Shown here: positions 32,426 to 44,118 of the stretch, in pieces
How positions within the stretch are numbered: the stretch's first letter is position 1
Layout of the letters: every line of letters starts with the position of its first letter
NCBI RefSeq assembly: GCF_003576645.1
Contig: NC_044917.1
Coordinates: 12,492,530-12,556,529 of the forward strand
Direction: 5' to 3'
DNA from: Ipomoea triloba
Taxonomy: Eukaryota > Streptophyta > Magnoliopsida > Solanales > Convolvulaceae
DNA: 64,000 nt
Notes under the pieces: model-generated
The model's input: the letters and a program-made list of their open reading frames with translations, nothing else
Told to the model about the DNA's origin: nothing
Database searches by the model: none
Program-made: the position numbers and the translations under genes

Positions 32426-32785
32426 TACAAATTAATGGGTTGATTATACATGACATGTATCTATGCATGCTTATATTAATTTGTATATATATTTTGTATT
32501 GAAATTTATATTATAACATTAATAATAATCATCTCGTGTATGGCACGAGTGTCATACTAGTTAGTTTAAAAAGTGTCAATATAATTTTACAATTTTACTT
32601 TTATTTTTTATTCTCTAATTTATATGAATATAAATTGAACAATTAGCACCAAATTAAACCTCCAAGTAATTAAATTACTTGGATCTATTAGTTATGATAA
32701 AATAATTGAATTATAATTCTCCACAATTTTATTAGATCGAATTATAAAAGTACTTAAGATATCTTTTGTGAGCAAGAATTAAATT
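32426..32785. repeat. 360-bp direct duplication, copy 1, including a Helitron 3' end
   Basis: Identical at offset 2681 to 35107-35466 except for one base change that I noticed. It contains the Helitron 3' terminus: hairpin CTCGTG-TATGG-CACGAG, then TGTCATACTAG ending at 32560 and followed by T. It continues into the flanking host sequence. In copy 1 it is followed directly by the inside of a palindromic element. Confidence 0.85.
32535..32560 (+). other. Helitron 3' terminus
   Basis: A 6-bp-stem hairpin (CTCGTG/CACGAG) lies 10-11 bases before a terminal CTAG followed by T, the standard 3' structure of Helitrons. It lies 270 bp after the last helicase block, so it plausibly ends that element. 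The 5' TC terminus was not found. A copy lies at 35216-35241. Confidence 0.75.
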
Positions 32786-32943
32786 TGACTCAGTCCCTGA
32801 GTTATGGCTGTATGCGAGTTTAGTCCCTCAGTTATTCGCAAAGTGGCGAGTTTAGTCCCTGGCCATTAAATTTGACGAAAAAATTTAAAAATATTCAAAA
32901 TTTGAGGGGTAAAATAGGAAATTCACATTTTATTATTCTTCTT
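32786..32943. mobile_element. Left arm of outer palindromic MITE (E0)
   Basis: Begins inside the family sequence (GACTCAGTCCCTGAGTTATG..), lacks the first ~55 bp with the AGGGAAAATGGC terminus, and stops at ATTATTCTTCTT where E1 begins. Its partner arm is 34691-35106. E1 and E2 therefore appear to have inserted into it. Confidence 0.65.
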
Positions 32944-33766
32944 AGGGAAAATGGCATCTTTAGTCCCTGAGTTATAGGGGTAGTGTAGACTCAGTCCCTA
33001 AGTTATGGCTGTATGCGAGTTTAGTCCCTCAGTTATTCACAAAGTGGCGAGTTTAGTCCCTGGACATTAAATTTGACGAAAAAATTAAAAAATATTCAAA
33101 ATTTGAGGGGTAAAATAGGAAATTCACATTTTATTATTATTCTTATATCAAAACCACTTTTACATTATTTTTCACTTCTTAGCCTAATTATTTTCAAGAT
33201 TTTTCATTTTTAAAAGCATTTTAATAACTTTCAAATGACTTATTAGTAACCTGACTCTCGTATAACACACTTAAAACCTAGCACAAATAAAGAAATGCAT
33301 GATCATTGTATTTAGGTGTATGAAACACACTATCCTAACAAGTTTTTATTTTTTTACTAAGCAACAAATGTAATACAATTAAAACTTTTGAGATTTTTTT
33401 AACACTATCCTATCTCAAAAGTTTAATTTTATTACATTTGTTGCTTAGTAAAAAAATAAAACTTGTTAGGACAGTGTGTTTTCATACACCTAAATACAAT
33501 GATCATGCATTTCTTTATTTGTGCTAAGTTTTAAGTGTGTTATACGAGAGTCAGGTTCCTAACAAGTCATTTGAAAGTTATTAAAATGCTTTTAAAAATG
33601 AAAAATCTTGAAAATAATTAGGCTAAGAAGTGAAAAATATAATGTTGTAAAAGTGGTTTTGATATAAGAAGATATATAAAATGTGAATTTCCTATTTTAC
33701 CCCTCAAATTTTGAATATTTTTTAATTTTTTCGTCAAATTTAATGCCAGGGACTAACTCGCCACTT
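32944..33766. mobile_element. Palindromic MITE E1, right end truncated
   Basis: Starts AGGGAAAATGGCATCTTTAG and folds on itself around position 33390. For example, the left GCATGATCATTGTATTTAGG pairs with the right CCTAAATACAATGATCATGC. The right arm ends at GGACTAACTCGCCACT, where E2 starts, so its last ~105 bp are missing. Confidence 0.8.
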
Positions 33767-34690
33767 AGGGAAAATGGCATCTTTAGTCCCTGAGTTATAG
33801 GGGTAGTGTAGACTCAGTCCCTAAGTTATGGCTGTATGCGAGTTTAGTCCCTCAGTTATTCACAAAGTGGCGAGTTTAGTCCCTGGACATTAAATTTGAC
33901 GAAAAAATTAAAAAATATTCAAAATTTGAGGGGTAAAATAGGAAATTCACATTTTATTATTATTCTTATATCAAAACCACTTTTACATTATTTTTCACTT
34001 CTTAGCCTAATTATTTTCAAGATTTTTCATTTTTAAAAGCATTTTAATAACTTTCAAATGACTTGTTAGGAACCTGACTCTCGTATAACACACTTAAAAC
34101 TTAGCACAAATAAAGAAATGCATGATCATTGTATTTAGGTGTATGAAACACACTATCCTAACAAGTTTTTATCTTTTTACTAAGCAACAAATGTAATAAA
34201 ATTAAAACTTTTGAGATAGGATAGTGTGTAAAAAAATCTCAAAAGTTTTAATTTTATTACATTTGGTGCTTAGTAAAAAGATAAAAACTTGTTAGGACAG
34301 TGTGTTTCATACACCTAAATACAATGATCATGCATTTCTTTATTTGTGCTAAGTTTTAAGTGTGTTATACGAGAGTCAGGTTCCTAACAAGTCATTTGAA
34401 AGTTATTAAAATGCTTTTAAAAATGAAAAATATTGAAAATAATTAGGCTAAGAAGTGAAAAAATAATGTTGTAAAAGTGGTTTTGATATAAGAATAATAA
34501 TAAAATGTGAATTTCCTATTTTACCCCTCAAATTTTGAATATTTTTTAATTTTTTCGTCAAATTTAATGTCCAGGGACTAAACTCGCCACTTTGTGAATA
34601 ACTGAGGGACTAAACTCGCATACAGCCATAACTTAGGGACTGAGTCTACACTACCCCTATAACTCAGGGACTAAAGATGCCATTTTCCCT
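33767..34690. mobile_element. Palindromic MITE E2, complete
   Basis: A 924-bp near-perfect inverted repeat with arms of about 440 bp. It starts AGGGAAAATGGCATCTTTAG and ends CTAAAGATGCCATTTTCCCT, with the centre near 34230. The arms carry repeated TTTAGTCCCTG blocks, CGTCAAATTTAATG and TGCATGATCATTG. No ORF. It belongs to the same broad family as 21497-21790. Confidence 0.88.
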
Positions 34691-35106
34691 TCTTCTTATA
34701 TCAAAATCACTTTTACAACATTATTTTTCACNTAAATACAATGATCATGCATTTCTTTATTTGTGCTAGGTTTTAAGTGTGTTATACGAGAGTCAGGTTA
34801 CTAATAAGTCATTTGAAAGTTATTAAAATGCTTTTAAAAATGAAAAATCTTGAAAATAATTAGGCTAAGAAGTGAAAAATAATGTTGTAAAAGTGATTTT
34901 GATATAAGAAGAATAATAAAATGTGAATTTCCTATTTTACCCCTCAAATTTTGAATATTTTTAAATTTTTTCGTCAAATTTAATGGCCAGGGACTAAACT
35001 CGCCACTTTGCGAATAACTGAGGGACTAAACTCGCATACAGCCATAACTCAGGGACTGAGTCTACACTACCCCTATAACTCAGGGACTAAAGATGCCATT
35101 TTCCCT
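34691..35106. mobile_element. Right arm of outer palindromic MITE (E0), with an N
   Basis: Continues from CTTCTTATATCAAAATCAC, has an unresolved base at 34732, and ends CTAAAGATGCCATTTTCCCT exactly where the second flank copy (TACAAATTAATGGG) begins. Confidence 0.7.
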
Positions 35107-35466
35107 TACAAATTAATGGGTTGATTATACATGACATGTATCTATGCATGCTTATATTAATTTGTATATATATTTTGTATTGAAATTTATATTATAACAT
35201 TAATAATAATCATCTCGTGTATGGCACGAGTGTCATACTAGTTAGTTTAAAAAGTGTCAATATAATTTTACAATTTTACTTTTATTATTTATTCTCTAAT
35301 TTATATGAATATAAATTGAACAATTAGCACCAAATTAAACCTCCAAGTAATTAAATTACTTGGATCTATTAGTTATGATAAAATAATTGAATTATAATTC
35401 TCCACAATTTTATTAGATCGAATTATAAAAGTACTTAAGATATCTTTTGTGAGCAAGAATTAAATT
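35107..35466. repeat. 360-bp direct duplication, copy 2
   Basis: Copy of 32426-32785, including a second Helitron-type CTCGTG..CACGAG..CTAG end at 35241. It continues into new sequence (ATAATTAGCATTGGGTC), so this copy is the one in the original context. Confidence 0.85.
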
Positions 35467-35873
35467 ATAATTAGCATTGGGTCACAATTGTATCCTAAAT
35501 CATACTCATCCACAGACATTATTTGAATGTTTTGACTAAGAAAGAACAATCACATCCACGTTGCAAGTTAGGTAATGCCTTGAAATGACGACTAATAATC
35601 ATGGCAATACATTAGAAAAGCTCTTTTAAAGATTCGGATAAAGTCTTAAAGCTGCAAAATCACACATAAAATGTTAAACAAGCTGACCTGTGCCTAATTC
35701 TTCTGGTCAAAAATTCCAAATATTCTTTACTAATTCTTCATGCGCATTCTAGTACACATACTCTCAATTTTTACTTTCTTATGCGTGACAAATTATGATA
35801 AAATACTTTCACGATGTGGATCCTAAAAAATTATCTACATAAAAAATATAAGTGTGACAACAAAAAAGTAACA
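35467..35873. other. Unassigned intergenic sequence
   Basis: AT-rich, with no coding frame or clear repeat. Confidence 0.5.
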
Positions 35874-36345
35874 TAGTTAGTCTATCAGTCAATTTTAACT
35901 TATTAAATCACTATTAACTGTTTGACTTGTTTAAACAGCCAATATAAGTGTTTGATTAATTAGCTTTCTGTAATAACTTATTGTTTCAAAACGCTAAAAC
36001 TCAAAAAGCTACTCAAAACAGTTTTTTCGATCAACTTTTTGATGAAGTTATTTTGTATGTAATCAACTATCAGCTAATAGCTAATTTACCAAACAATCCA
36101 AACATCTTTCTACAATCAACTAATGCTATCAACTAGTCAAATCTACAAACTCAATCAACTAACCGCTATCAACTATAAGCTATTTAGCAAACACCTTTTT
36201 TTGAGAAGGTCATTTTGCATGTAATCAGCTATTAGTTAACCGTTAATTTACCAAACATCTTTTTACAATCGGTTAATATATCAACTAGTCAAACCTACTA
36301 ACCCAATCAGCTAACACCTATCAGCTATTTACCAAACACCTTTAT
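35874..36345. repeat. MITE, inverted relative of 20808-21112, partly duplicated
   Basis: The minus-strand equivalent of the GTAAATAGCTGTTAG family: AAACAGCCAATATAAGTGTTTG, CAAAACGCTAAAACTC and ATGTAATCAACTATCAGC. The terminal part (AGCTATTTAGCAAACACC / CAGCTATTTACCAAACACC) occurs twice, so two ends are joined. Confidence 0.6.
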
Positions 36346-37093
36346 ATGATACTCGGTATTTTTTATGTTCACATTAGTTTCGAGTTTTGGACCGATCCCG
36401 AGACACCACGTGTGCTGTTAATGTTGTCACTGCTCGTGGTACAGATTGCCAGCTGTCCAACTGTCCAGTTGCCTCATCATCATTTTCCTAACCAGAGTTA
36501 AAGGTCAACTCTTGAGTTAAACAACTAAACCACGAGTTGATATTTCTTGCTTTAGACCAATTGGGAGCCGGCAACTGCAAAAATTAGGTAACGGTTGTGA
36601 TTGGCTGTGGTGGCACTAAAATTTTCACCAATCAAAAGCTTGTACTGTGTTGACTACTTGATGATCCAATACCAGCTGTTCAACTTTAGGGTTTAATTAT
36701 TTGACTTCCACTATTTTTGTATTTTTATTGTGCTATTTACTTTAAGATATAACGACAAAATAGCAGTGTATATTACTTTAATATTTTTTAAATTTTTATT
36801 TTGCTCAATTAATAAATGACATATGACGATGGTATGAGTATTGTTAAGAAATATAAACTCTGAGATAAGAAATACGTACTGAGAAAAAATATTCTAGAGA
36901 ATGTGTTACCACATTGCACATAAACTTGCCTTTATATGGACAGTAGAGATGACTAACAAACCCAGAAAATTTGCCTAGAATTATTATTGCCACTTAACTT
37001 AGTGGACTGAAAAACATAAACAAACTGAAATGATTGTCTAGACTTATTCAAAATAAATAATTAATACTATCTCTTGTAACAGGTATATACGTT
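36346..37093. other. Unassigned intergenic sequence
   Basis: Mixed composition with no coding frame found. The inverted CAGCTGTCCAACTGTCCAG block at 36448 and single-copy-looking sequence might be regulatory, but nothing supports a gene. Confidence 0.4.
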
Positions 37094-37358
37094 TGGAAAA
37101 ATCACTGTTTGGTCATTCAATTATTTTACAACTGTCAATTTAGTCTTTGATTTTTAATTTGGTTGAATTGACCCTCTAATTGTTTTAAATTTCGTCACGT
37201 CACTATTCCGTCAGTCAGGCGTTAGTTACCAAAATAGTGGCAAGAGAATTTAATTGACAAAATTTAAAATAATTGGAGAGTCAATTCAACTAAATTAAAA
37301 ATTTAAAATTAAATTGGCAATTGTAAAACGATTGAAAGAACAAAACAATAATTTTCCA
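37094..37358. mobile_element. Foldback MITE
   Basis: The left GGAAAAATCACTGTTTGGTC..CAATTATTTTACAA pairs with the right TTGTAAAACGATTG..AACAAAACAATAATTTTCC. Inner blocks GAATTGACCCTCTAATTGTT and AATAATTGGAGAGTCAATTC also pair. About 265 bp, non-coding; no convincing TSD. Confidence 0.75.
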
Positions 37359-37657
37359 TATATTTCAAAGTAAAATTAGTGCTTTTCTATTTCTTAAGAG
37401 TCATTCAATGTATTTAGGTGAAATTTGTTTGAAGGAATATATTTTGATTGATTGATGTCAATTTGGATTGAAATGGCTTTTACAATTCTTCTTTGTCTAA
37501 ATTTGCACACGTATCCCCACTTTGATTTAAATTTTTATTTCTTGAAAGGGAAAGATTACTTTATATGGATGTTGCCTTGAAAGGGAAAGTTCACTTTATC
37601 TAAGTCATTTTCATTTTCTTGTTTTTATCTTGTTTTTGATATGAGGCTACTCTTTTA

Positions 37658-38512
37658 GGGTCTGTTTGGCAGAGCTTATTTAGGAGCTTATAGCTTATTT
37701 TAAGCTACTAATAAGCTATAAGTTCTGTTTGGTAATGTTCTTAAAATAAACTAGTAGCTTAAAATAGGAGCTTATTTTTGAACGCTACCTAAGATAGCGT
37801 TTCAAAATAAGCTATTAGATTCCTAACTTTTGTTCCATCTTTAACCTTATTATTTTAAAGAAATGACATCATTTACCCTTCCCAATTAAAACCCTTTTCT
37901 ATTCTTATTTATTCGCAATTTTCACGCTAATCGCTTCATCTTCATTCACTCTCCGCAGAAGCATCGCCCATTAGCCACCTCGCTTCGCAGTCTGCAACCG
38001 GCCAATCGCAATATCATCCGTCTGTAGGTATGTATATATTTATTTTGTTGTATTACTTGTATATTTTTTTTCTATTGCATCTCGTATATCCGTAAGCTTG
38101 TATATGATATATATTTCATTGTATTACTTGTATTACTTGAATGGTTGGACTGCGTGTATATGATATATATTTCATGTATTCCTTCATTTTAAGTCTGACC
38201 TCTACTGAGATGAAGGAGATTCGCAACAATATTGCTACTTCATTATGGGATGCTAGATCATGATTTGCTAATAGTTTTATTTTCAAACGTTAAATTTTAA
38301 TATGTAAACAAACAAATTTAAATTTTATGAAGATGCCCTTTTTAGTCTTTTTACATTTATCAGCTTATCAAAAAGCTAATTTTACCAAACACTTTTAAGC
38401 ATAACAGCTAGCTTAACAGCTCACCTGTTTCAGCTCCTAACTTATAGCTTTTCAGCTTTCAGCTCCTTTTCAGCTTTCAGCTACCTTTTCAGCTAGGTTT
38501 GCCAAACATGGC
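37658..38512. mobile_element. Full-length MITE, TTTGGCAGAGCTTATTTAGGAG family
   Basis: Left end GGTCTGTTTGGCAGAGC, right end AGCTAGGTTTGCCAAACATG. Subterminal repeats are AGCTTATTTAGGAGC and a run of TTTCAGCT near the right end. A fuller copy lies at 56887-58077 and a truncated one at 271-715. The ends look hAT-like; an 8-bp TSD could not be confirmed. Confidence 0.7.
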
Positions 38513-39465
38513 GTTAGTCTTTTGCAATTAAAAATATTTTATTGTTGTATTTTAAAATAAAAGTTTTCATCATTATAATTACTACGGAACGATATATAAA
38601 TCTTTAAAACCAACTATGCACAATTATATTATCAAAATTGGTTCTTTTTAGACAATTTACAAATGACATAATTGGGTGCTGGATTATTATAGGGAGTATT
38701 TCAAAATTGACAAATTAGTTGTTTTTAACTGATTTGACCAATTTTAATTGTTTGACTTGGTCAGACGATTAAAACTAGGTTTGGTAAAATAAATTATTGA
38801 TGTAGTTGATTGGTCCAATAAGCCAATTTTCAAAACACTGCTTTGAGCAGTGTTTCTCATAAGCTTATTGCATTTTTTTTTTAAGATTGTGTTCTTCCAC
38901 TCTCCCATATGTCAGGCTTAAACAAAACCTTGAGCGAAAATGTAAAGGTTCTCTTTAGCATAGTTGAACAAGGCTCAGAACCTTTGAAGTTTGGATAGAA
39001 ACTTACAAGTCTCCGTTGAAAGCCCGTGAGAGCTGATACCCTCACTTAGAGCTTTTAAACAATCATACCATTATAGGCTATTTTACATATAATAATCAGC
39101 TAATAGCAAACAATTAATTTATTAAAACGCTTTCTACAACTTACTCATACTATTAGCTAACAAAAACACCTATGCGTTATAAGTTAATGCAATAAGTTAT
39201 CAACTATTAGCTAATTGTCAAGTACCTTCTATATCAAATCTAACTCAACGATGTAAGAAGAAAAAGTAAATTTGGCTACCCAAACTAGTGGCCCAACTCA
39301 CTAGAGAAATGTAATAAACAAAATAACTCTATGTAAATGAGACAGTTATATTATATCATTGACCCATGTGCATAAAAATAATAATCTACATTCATTAAAA
39401 AAAAATTCATAAAAATGGCACAAATTAATCAATAATTACCGTTTAAATATATTATTTTCTATTTA
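38513..39465. repeat. Intergenic with decayed MITE pieces
   Basis: 38760-38870 and 39050-39230 carry AATAAGCCAATTTTCAAAAC, TGCTTTGAGCAGTG and AATTGTCAAGTACC-type fragments of the GTAAATAGCTG family, split by a 38880-39050 insertion. There is no coding sequence. Confidence 0.45.
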
Positions 39466-39835
39466 TCTATACTATATATAAAAGTATTATCCTCCTCCCG
39501 AACTTTCCCGCCCAAACTTAAGGGCATTTTAGTCAAAATATTAATTTTATTAATTAATTAATTTATTGATTATTTATTAATTTATTTATTGCTTATAAGG
39601 TAAATTGGACAATTATTTTGGATAAATTATTGATTATATTAGTTAACCATATATATTTTCATAAATTTAGCAATTAATTATTATTATATATTATTATTGT
39701 TATTATTATTATTATATGCCACAATGATTTTGGTTGTTTTTGTAGCATATGTATTTTTTTTTCTTTTTCCCCGCCGGTTATCTCTCTCTCCCTGCCGATC
39801 GAAGAGAAGATGATGAAATGACAGGTAACGTTTTC

Positions 39836-39887
<52 letters not shown>

Positions 39888-40540
39888 GAGAAGAGAGGAA
39901 AGAAGAAAGACAAGAAAAGGAAGAAAGAAGAATGGAAGAAGAAAGAAAAGAAAAGGAAAAGAAAAACAAAAGGAAATGGGTGTTGATAAAGATGATGGTG
40001 ATGTTTTGTTTTATTATTATTATTATTTTTTGTTTTATTATTATTATTATCCCGTAATAAGAAAATTTTCATAGAGAGCCTCTAGGATGGAATGCGCCAA
40101 GGAAAAGAAACATGAAGAAGCAGAAGATAAATGTTACTGGTGGAAGTTATGTAGAGCACACGACCCCAAATTAAAGCATTACATATCTCCTTAACTAAGT
40201 CTTCGAATTCTGTTCCTATTAAATTTGTGAAATTCACTTTCTACCGTGATTCACGGTCTCTTCAATCTTCCCAACATGTGCAAGGAAATCAAACACTTTA
40301 GATTATTGTAGCAGCTCAACCATAACTGAGTTCTATTTCTAAAAAAAATAGGAAACAAAGAAAACTATTAAAAATTAATTAATTAATTATTCTTTTAGAA
40401 AAAAAAAAAAACATAAACAGTTTCCCTACACCATTCACTTTTTCTTTGTTTGGGTCCACTCCCATGAAGTGCTTTATTGGGATCTAAAGTAAAAACAGAG
40501 TCATTCGGGAAGTTTATATGCTTACCTATTCTGTTAAGAG

Positions 40541-40592
<52 letters not shown>

Positions 40593-40711
40593 CATAATAA
40601 TTTTTCTAATATTAATAATATAATAATAATAATATTTCAAAACTCTTAATATAACTTCATACTTAAATTTTCCTATTAAATCCGTTTATAACGGTAATTA
40701 CAAACATAGAA
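39466..40711. mobile_element. Helitron 5' end and low-complexity segment
   Basis: TCTATACTATATATAAAAG at 39466, preceded by A, and followed by CCTCC..AACTTTCCCGCCCAAA and GGGCATTTTAGT, closely matches the 5' end of the next Helitron at 40712. No separate 3' end precedes 40712, so this is either an outer, older element or a 5' fragment. It contains (TTA)n at 39835-39887, a purine-only strand at 39887-39980 and (TAA)n at 40542-40588. Confidence 0.6.
39887..39980. repeat. Polypurine tract (GAAGA-rich)
   Basis: About 90 bases almost entirely A/G (AGAAGAGAGGAAAGAAGAAAG..), next to a (TTA)n microsatellite. The open frames here on both strands are low-complexity artefacts. Confidence 0.85.
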
Positions 40712-41775
40712 TCTATATATACTATATATAAAAACAATATCCTCCTCCAAAACTTTTCCACCCAAATGTAGGGGCATTTTAGTAATAGGGTAATTATTAT
40801 GATAAAATAATATTAATTATAATTGATTATTAGTAATTACGGTAATTATTATGATAGAAATGTTTCACAATAATATTTTACATTATCAATTTAAAATGGA
40901 ACGGAAGTTAAGTAAATTGGAAAAGGAAATGAATATTAATAATTGACTGAAAATTAAAAAAACATCCATAATTAATTAAAATGGAAAAGGAAATGGTCAA
41001 ATCATTGCATTTTAAATTTTCACAATAATATTACACAGTAGAATAAATCAAATCACAACTAAATCGTAAATCTTTCACACTTTTAAATAATGGACCAGAA
41101 ATTAAAAATGAAACGGATATAGTTCAATAATAATATTCTACATCATCAATAGTAAAAGTAAATTAAAAATGGAAAGGAAATATTTCAATAATAATAGTCT
41201 ACATCATCAATAGTAAAGGTAAATTAAAAATGGAATGAAAATATTAGTGCATCTATTATTCTAATTGACTAATTAACTGAAAATAAAATAAAAAAAGAAT
41301 AATCGACTGAAAATGAATCTGCTATTACTAATTGACTAAATATATAAAAGTAAATGAATATTAATAATTGACTACAAATAAAAAATATCCATAATTGACT
41401 AAAATGAAAAAAGAAAATGGTCAATCATTGCATTTTAATTAAAAAAAGGAATGGAAATATTTCCAATAACAATATTCTACATCATCAATAGTAAAGGCAT
41501 ATTTTAAACAATATTAAAGGTAAATTAAAAATGAAACGAAAATATTTCAATAATAATATTCTACATCATCAATTAAAAATGGGATGGAAATTAGGTAAAA
41601 ATATCACTGCATCTCATATTTTAATTGACTGAAAAAAAAAGAATAATTGGTTGAAAATGAATCTGATATTACTAATTGGCGGAATATATAAAAGGATCAC
41701 TAATTAACTGATATTCTACCATTATATATTTTTTATTGTTTTCTGTAATTTCTCATCTTTCTCTTTATTGCTTAG

Positions 41776-41951
41776 TAATGGAGTCAAATTACGTCCCTCA
41801 AGATAAGGAAAAGCTCTATAAGATATGCGTTGTTATTTGGCCAAGGAATATCAACGTGTTGCCATCAACCAACAAACACTGTCATGCTTATTCCATGACT
41901 CCAAGGTACATATTGCATTTATACACTTTTTTTTACAGCATTGAATTTTAA
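41776..41951 (+). pseudogene. Possible first exon of the Helitron RPA-like ORF
   Basis: From an ATG at 41778 the frame reads MESNYVPQDKEKLYKICVVI, then WPRNINVLPSTNKHCHAY. It may be the first OB-fold strand region of a plant RPA1-like protein, split from 42480 onward by an intron. The resemblance is weak (KLYKICVVIW against family KxRVxRxW), and no firm homology can be claimed. Confidence 0.3.
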
Positions 41952-42477
41952 AAATATTGGACTAATACTATAGTTTAAACTCATACTATAATTTAGACTC
42001 ATACTCATACTATATTGGTTGAATGCTTTATTTCAGAATACTTAATTTATGTTGTATGTTAGACAATCATACTTCAATATACATCACAAAATTTAATCAC
42101 ACAATGGATTTGCTATCCACAAAATATAATCACAAAATGAATTTGTTACTCATAGAATATAAATTTATATTATTTATTAATATTGGATTAGTACTATAGT
42201 TTAGACTTATACTATAATTTAGACTCATACTCATAGTATATTAGTTAAATGGCTTATTTTAGAATACTGAATTTTTACTTTATGTTGTATGTTGTATATT
42301 AGACAATCAAACTTCAGTATACATCATAGAATATAATCATATAATGGATTTGTTATCCACAGAATATAATCACATAATGAATTATTACTATTTTTTAGTA
42401 TATTCATGATAGAAAAAATATAAAATTTATAATATTTATTAATTAATTAATATTAATATTAATATTTATGGGTGATT

Positions 42478-43203
42478 CCCTCAGGGAAATTGTATCCATT
42501 TACAAATTTCTAAAGAATTTGTCAAACAAATCAACAAAGTCTTGAAGGAAGGGAAAATCTATAATATTCACAATTTTGTTGTGCAAACCTCTCACATGAG
42601 GTTTAAGTCGTACTAGCAAAAGTACATTATGAAAACGAATAATGACACTTTGATTAGCGTTATGGATTAAGATGATTCTAATTTTCCCAAAGACATGTTT
42701 AAACTCAAGGATTTTGAGTGTTGAAGGCTCCCAGAGGTGTGAATAGCAACCAAGGTAATTTTTAATTACAATTTCGTTCTACCTCATGCAATAAAAATTT
42801 TTTAGCCTTGATTTTTTAATAGTTATTTTTTACCAGGGCATAACACCACTGGAAGCTACATATTCGACAAATCTAGAAGTCATAACACCACTGGAAGCTA
42901 CATATTCGACAAATCTAGAAGTCATCTCCGTTGTGGAAGCTACATATTCGACAAATCTAGAAGTCATCTCCGTTGATGAAGCTACATATTCGACAAATCT
43001 AGAAGTCATCTCCGTTGATGAAACTACTCCTGCGACAAATCTAGAAGTCATCTCCGTTGATGAAACTACTCCTGAGCAAAATCTAGAAGTCATCTCCGTT
43101 GATGAAACTACTCCTGAGCAACCGTCTTTGAAGAGAATAAACATGGATTGTTCATCGTCTTCAAAGAGTTTGAAAAGGCCTAAGATTGAACCCAATGCAT
43201 GAT
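42478..43203 (+). pseudogene. RPA1/DUF223-like OB-fold remnant with a 42-bp repeat array
   Basis: The frame near 42490 reads CIHLQISKEFVKQINKVLKE, GKIYNIHNFVVQTSHMRFKS, a stop, then QKYIMKTNNDTLISVMD, a stop, and FPKDMFKLKDFE. This matches the order of the plant Helitron-associated RPA1-like (DUF223) OB-fold: basic helix, EGKIYxIxNF, Y-I-x-F-T region, FPxxxF. After a probable intron a tandem array encodes LEVISVDE(A/T)T repeats and ends SLKRPKIEPNA with a stop (43203). In-frame stops show decay. RPA-like ORFs are known passengers of plant Helitrons. Confidence 0.6.
42838..43117 (+). repeat. 42-bp in-frame minisatellite
   Basis: About 6.5 copies of a 42-bp unit (AATCTAGAAGTCATCTCCG..GAAGCTACATATTCGAC) encode a 14-residue repeat, LEVISVDEATYSTN, later changing to LEVISVDETTPEQN. 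The unit length is a multiple of three, so the frame is kept. Confidence 0.85.
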
Positions 43204-43783
43204 AGCCTTGGTTGTTTTGTTTTTGATTTACCACACAATATTTATTTGTGTTTTAGTTCTTCTTAGTTTGACTGGACTAATTAAATGCTTAACAGATGGA
43301 TTAATTAACTCATGTTTTCTTAAGGGAAACTGTAAAGGAAGGAAAAATTAAAAAATGCACTAATTAACTCATGTTTTTTTTTTTTTCCAAAATGACAAAA
43401 TTGCTATATATATGGACAAAAAACATATGTTCCATACAAATGATTTAAGATAACAATTGATTCATATAACTGAGTTGTTAAAGAACAAGTACATTTGTCC
43501 AATTTATAAAAATCATAAATAATGATATATAAAATATCCAAAGTTATAACACCGCATGTGTAGATCTAGACATTAGCTATTAATTTGAGCAATTATTTGC
43601 TCAAAGCCTCAAACTCAAGCAATGATAACATCAAAAAATATAAATGATCCAAAACATATCTTCAATTGCACTATACTCCGTATAATATTTGATGATCTAA
43701 TTTAAATAATTATATATCAATCCAAATATTTTTAATATATTATCACAAATCTATTCCGTGCATCGCACGGGCGAAAATACTAG

Positions 43784-44118
43784 TTTTTTATAAAAATAAG
43801 ATCAATTTGTGCGCATGTGTATCGTTAAAATTCTCAATAAGAAATTTTTGATTATGTAATTTTTATACATTAATTTTACTTGTATCAAAAGAAAAGGGAA
43901 AAAATACATTTAAGTTGAAAATAAATTCAAAAAAATTAAGAATGACTTGGCTTTATAATGTTACAAGCACAATAATCTATGATATAACTATTGACATGAG
44001 AGTTAGAAATACTGTTGTCTAGATTTTGATGATATTACAATTTCTATAGATAATAAATTTAAAATTTTCAAATTTTATTCAATTATATTACGATTGATAG
44101 GATTCACGTAAAGGCCAA
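43784..44118. other. Intergenic, AT-rich
   Basis: No feature recognised apart from the 9-bp TSD AAAGGCCAA at 44110-44118, which belongs to the next element. Confidence 0.5.

Larger units (their letters stand above)
40712..43783 (+). mobile_element. Non-autonomous Helitron
   Basis: The 5' end is A|TCTATATATACTATATATAA, and the 3' end is hairpin CCGTGC-ATC-GCACGG followed 10 bases later by ACTAG|T (43783). This matches Helitron rules: TC start, CTRR end with hairpin, insertion between A and T. At 3.07 kb it contains AT-rich repeats (ACATCATCAATAGTAAAGG several times at 41140-41580) and an RPA-like decayed ORF at 42480-43203. No helicase is present. Confidence 0.85.

Noticed and set aside
39778..40074. 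Poly-Asn, Ser/Phe-rich and Lys/Arg-rich frames on both strands
   Set aside because: Translations of (TTA)n and polypurine low-complexity DNA.
42838..43117. CRISPR-like array
   Set aside because: The 42-bp units are directly adjacent without unique spacers, keep a reading frame, and lie in a plant Helitron.
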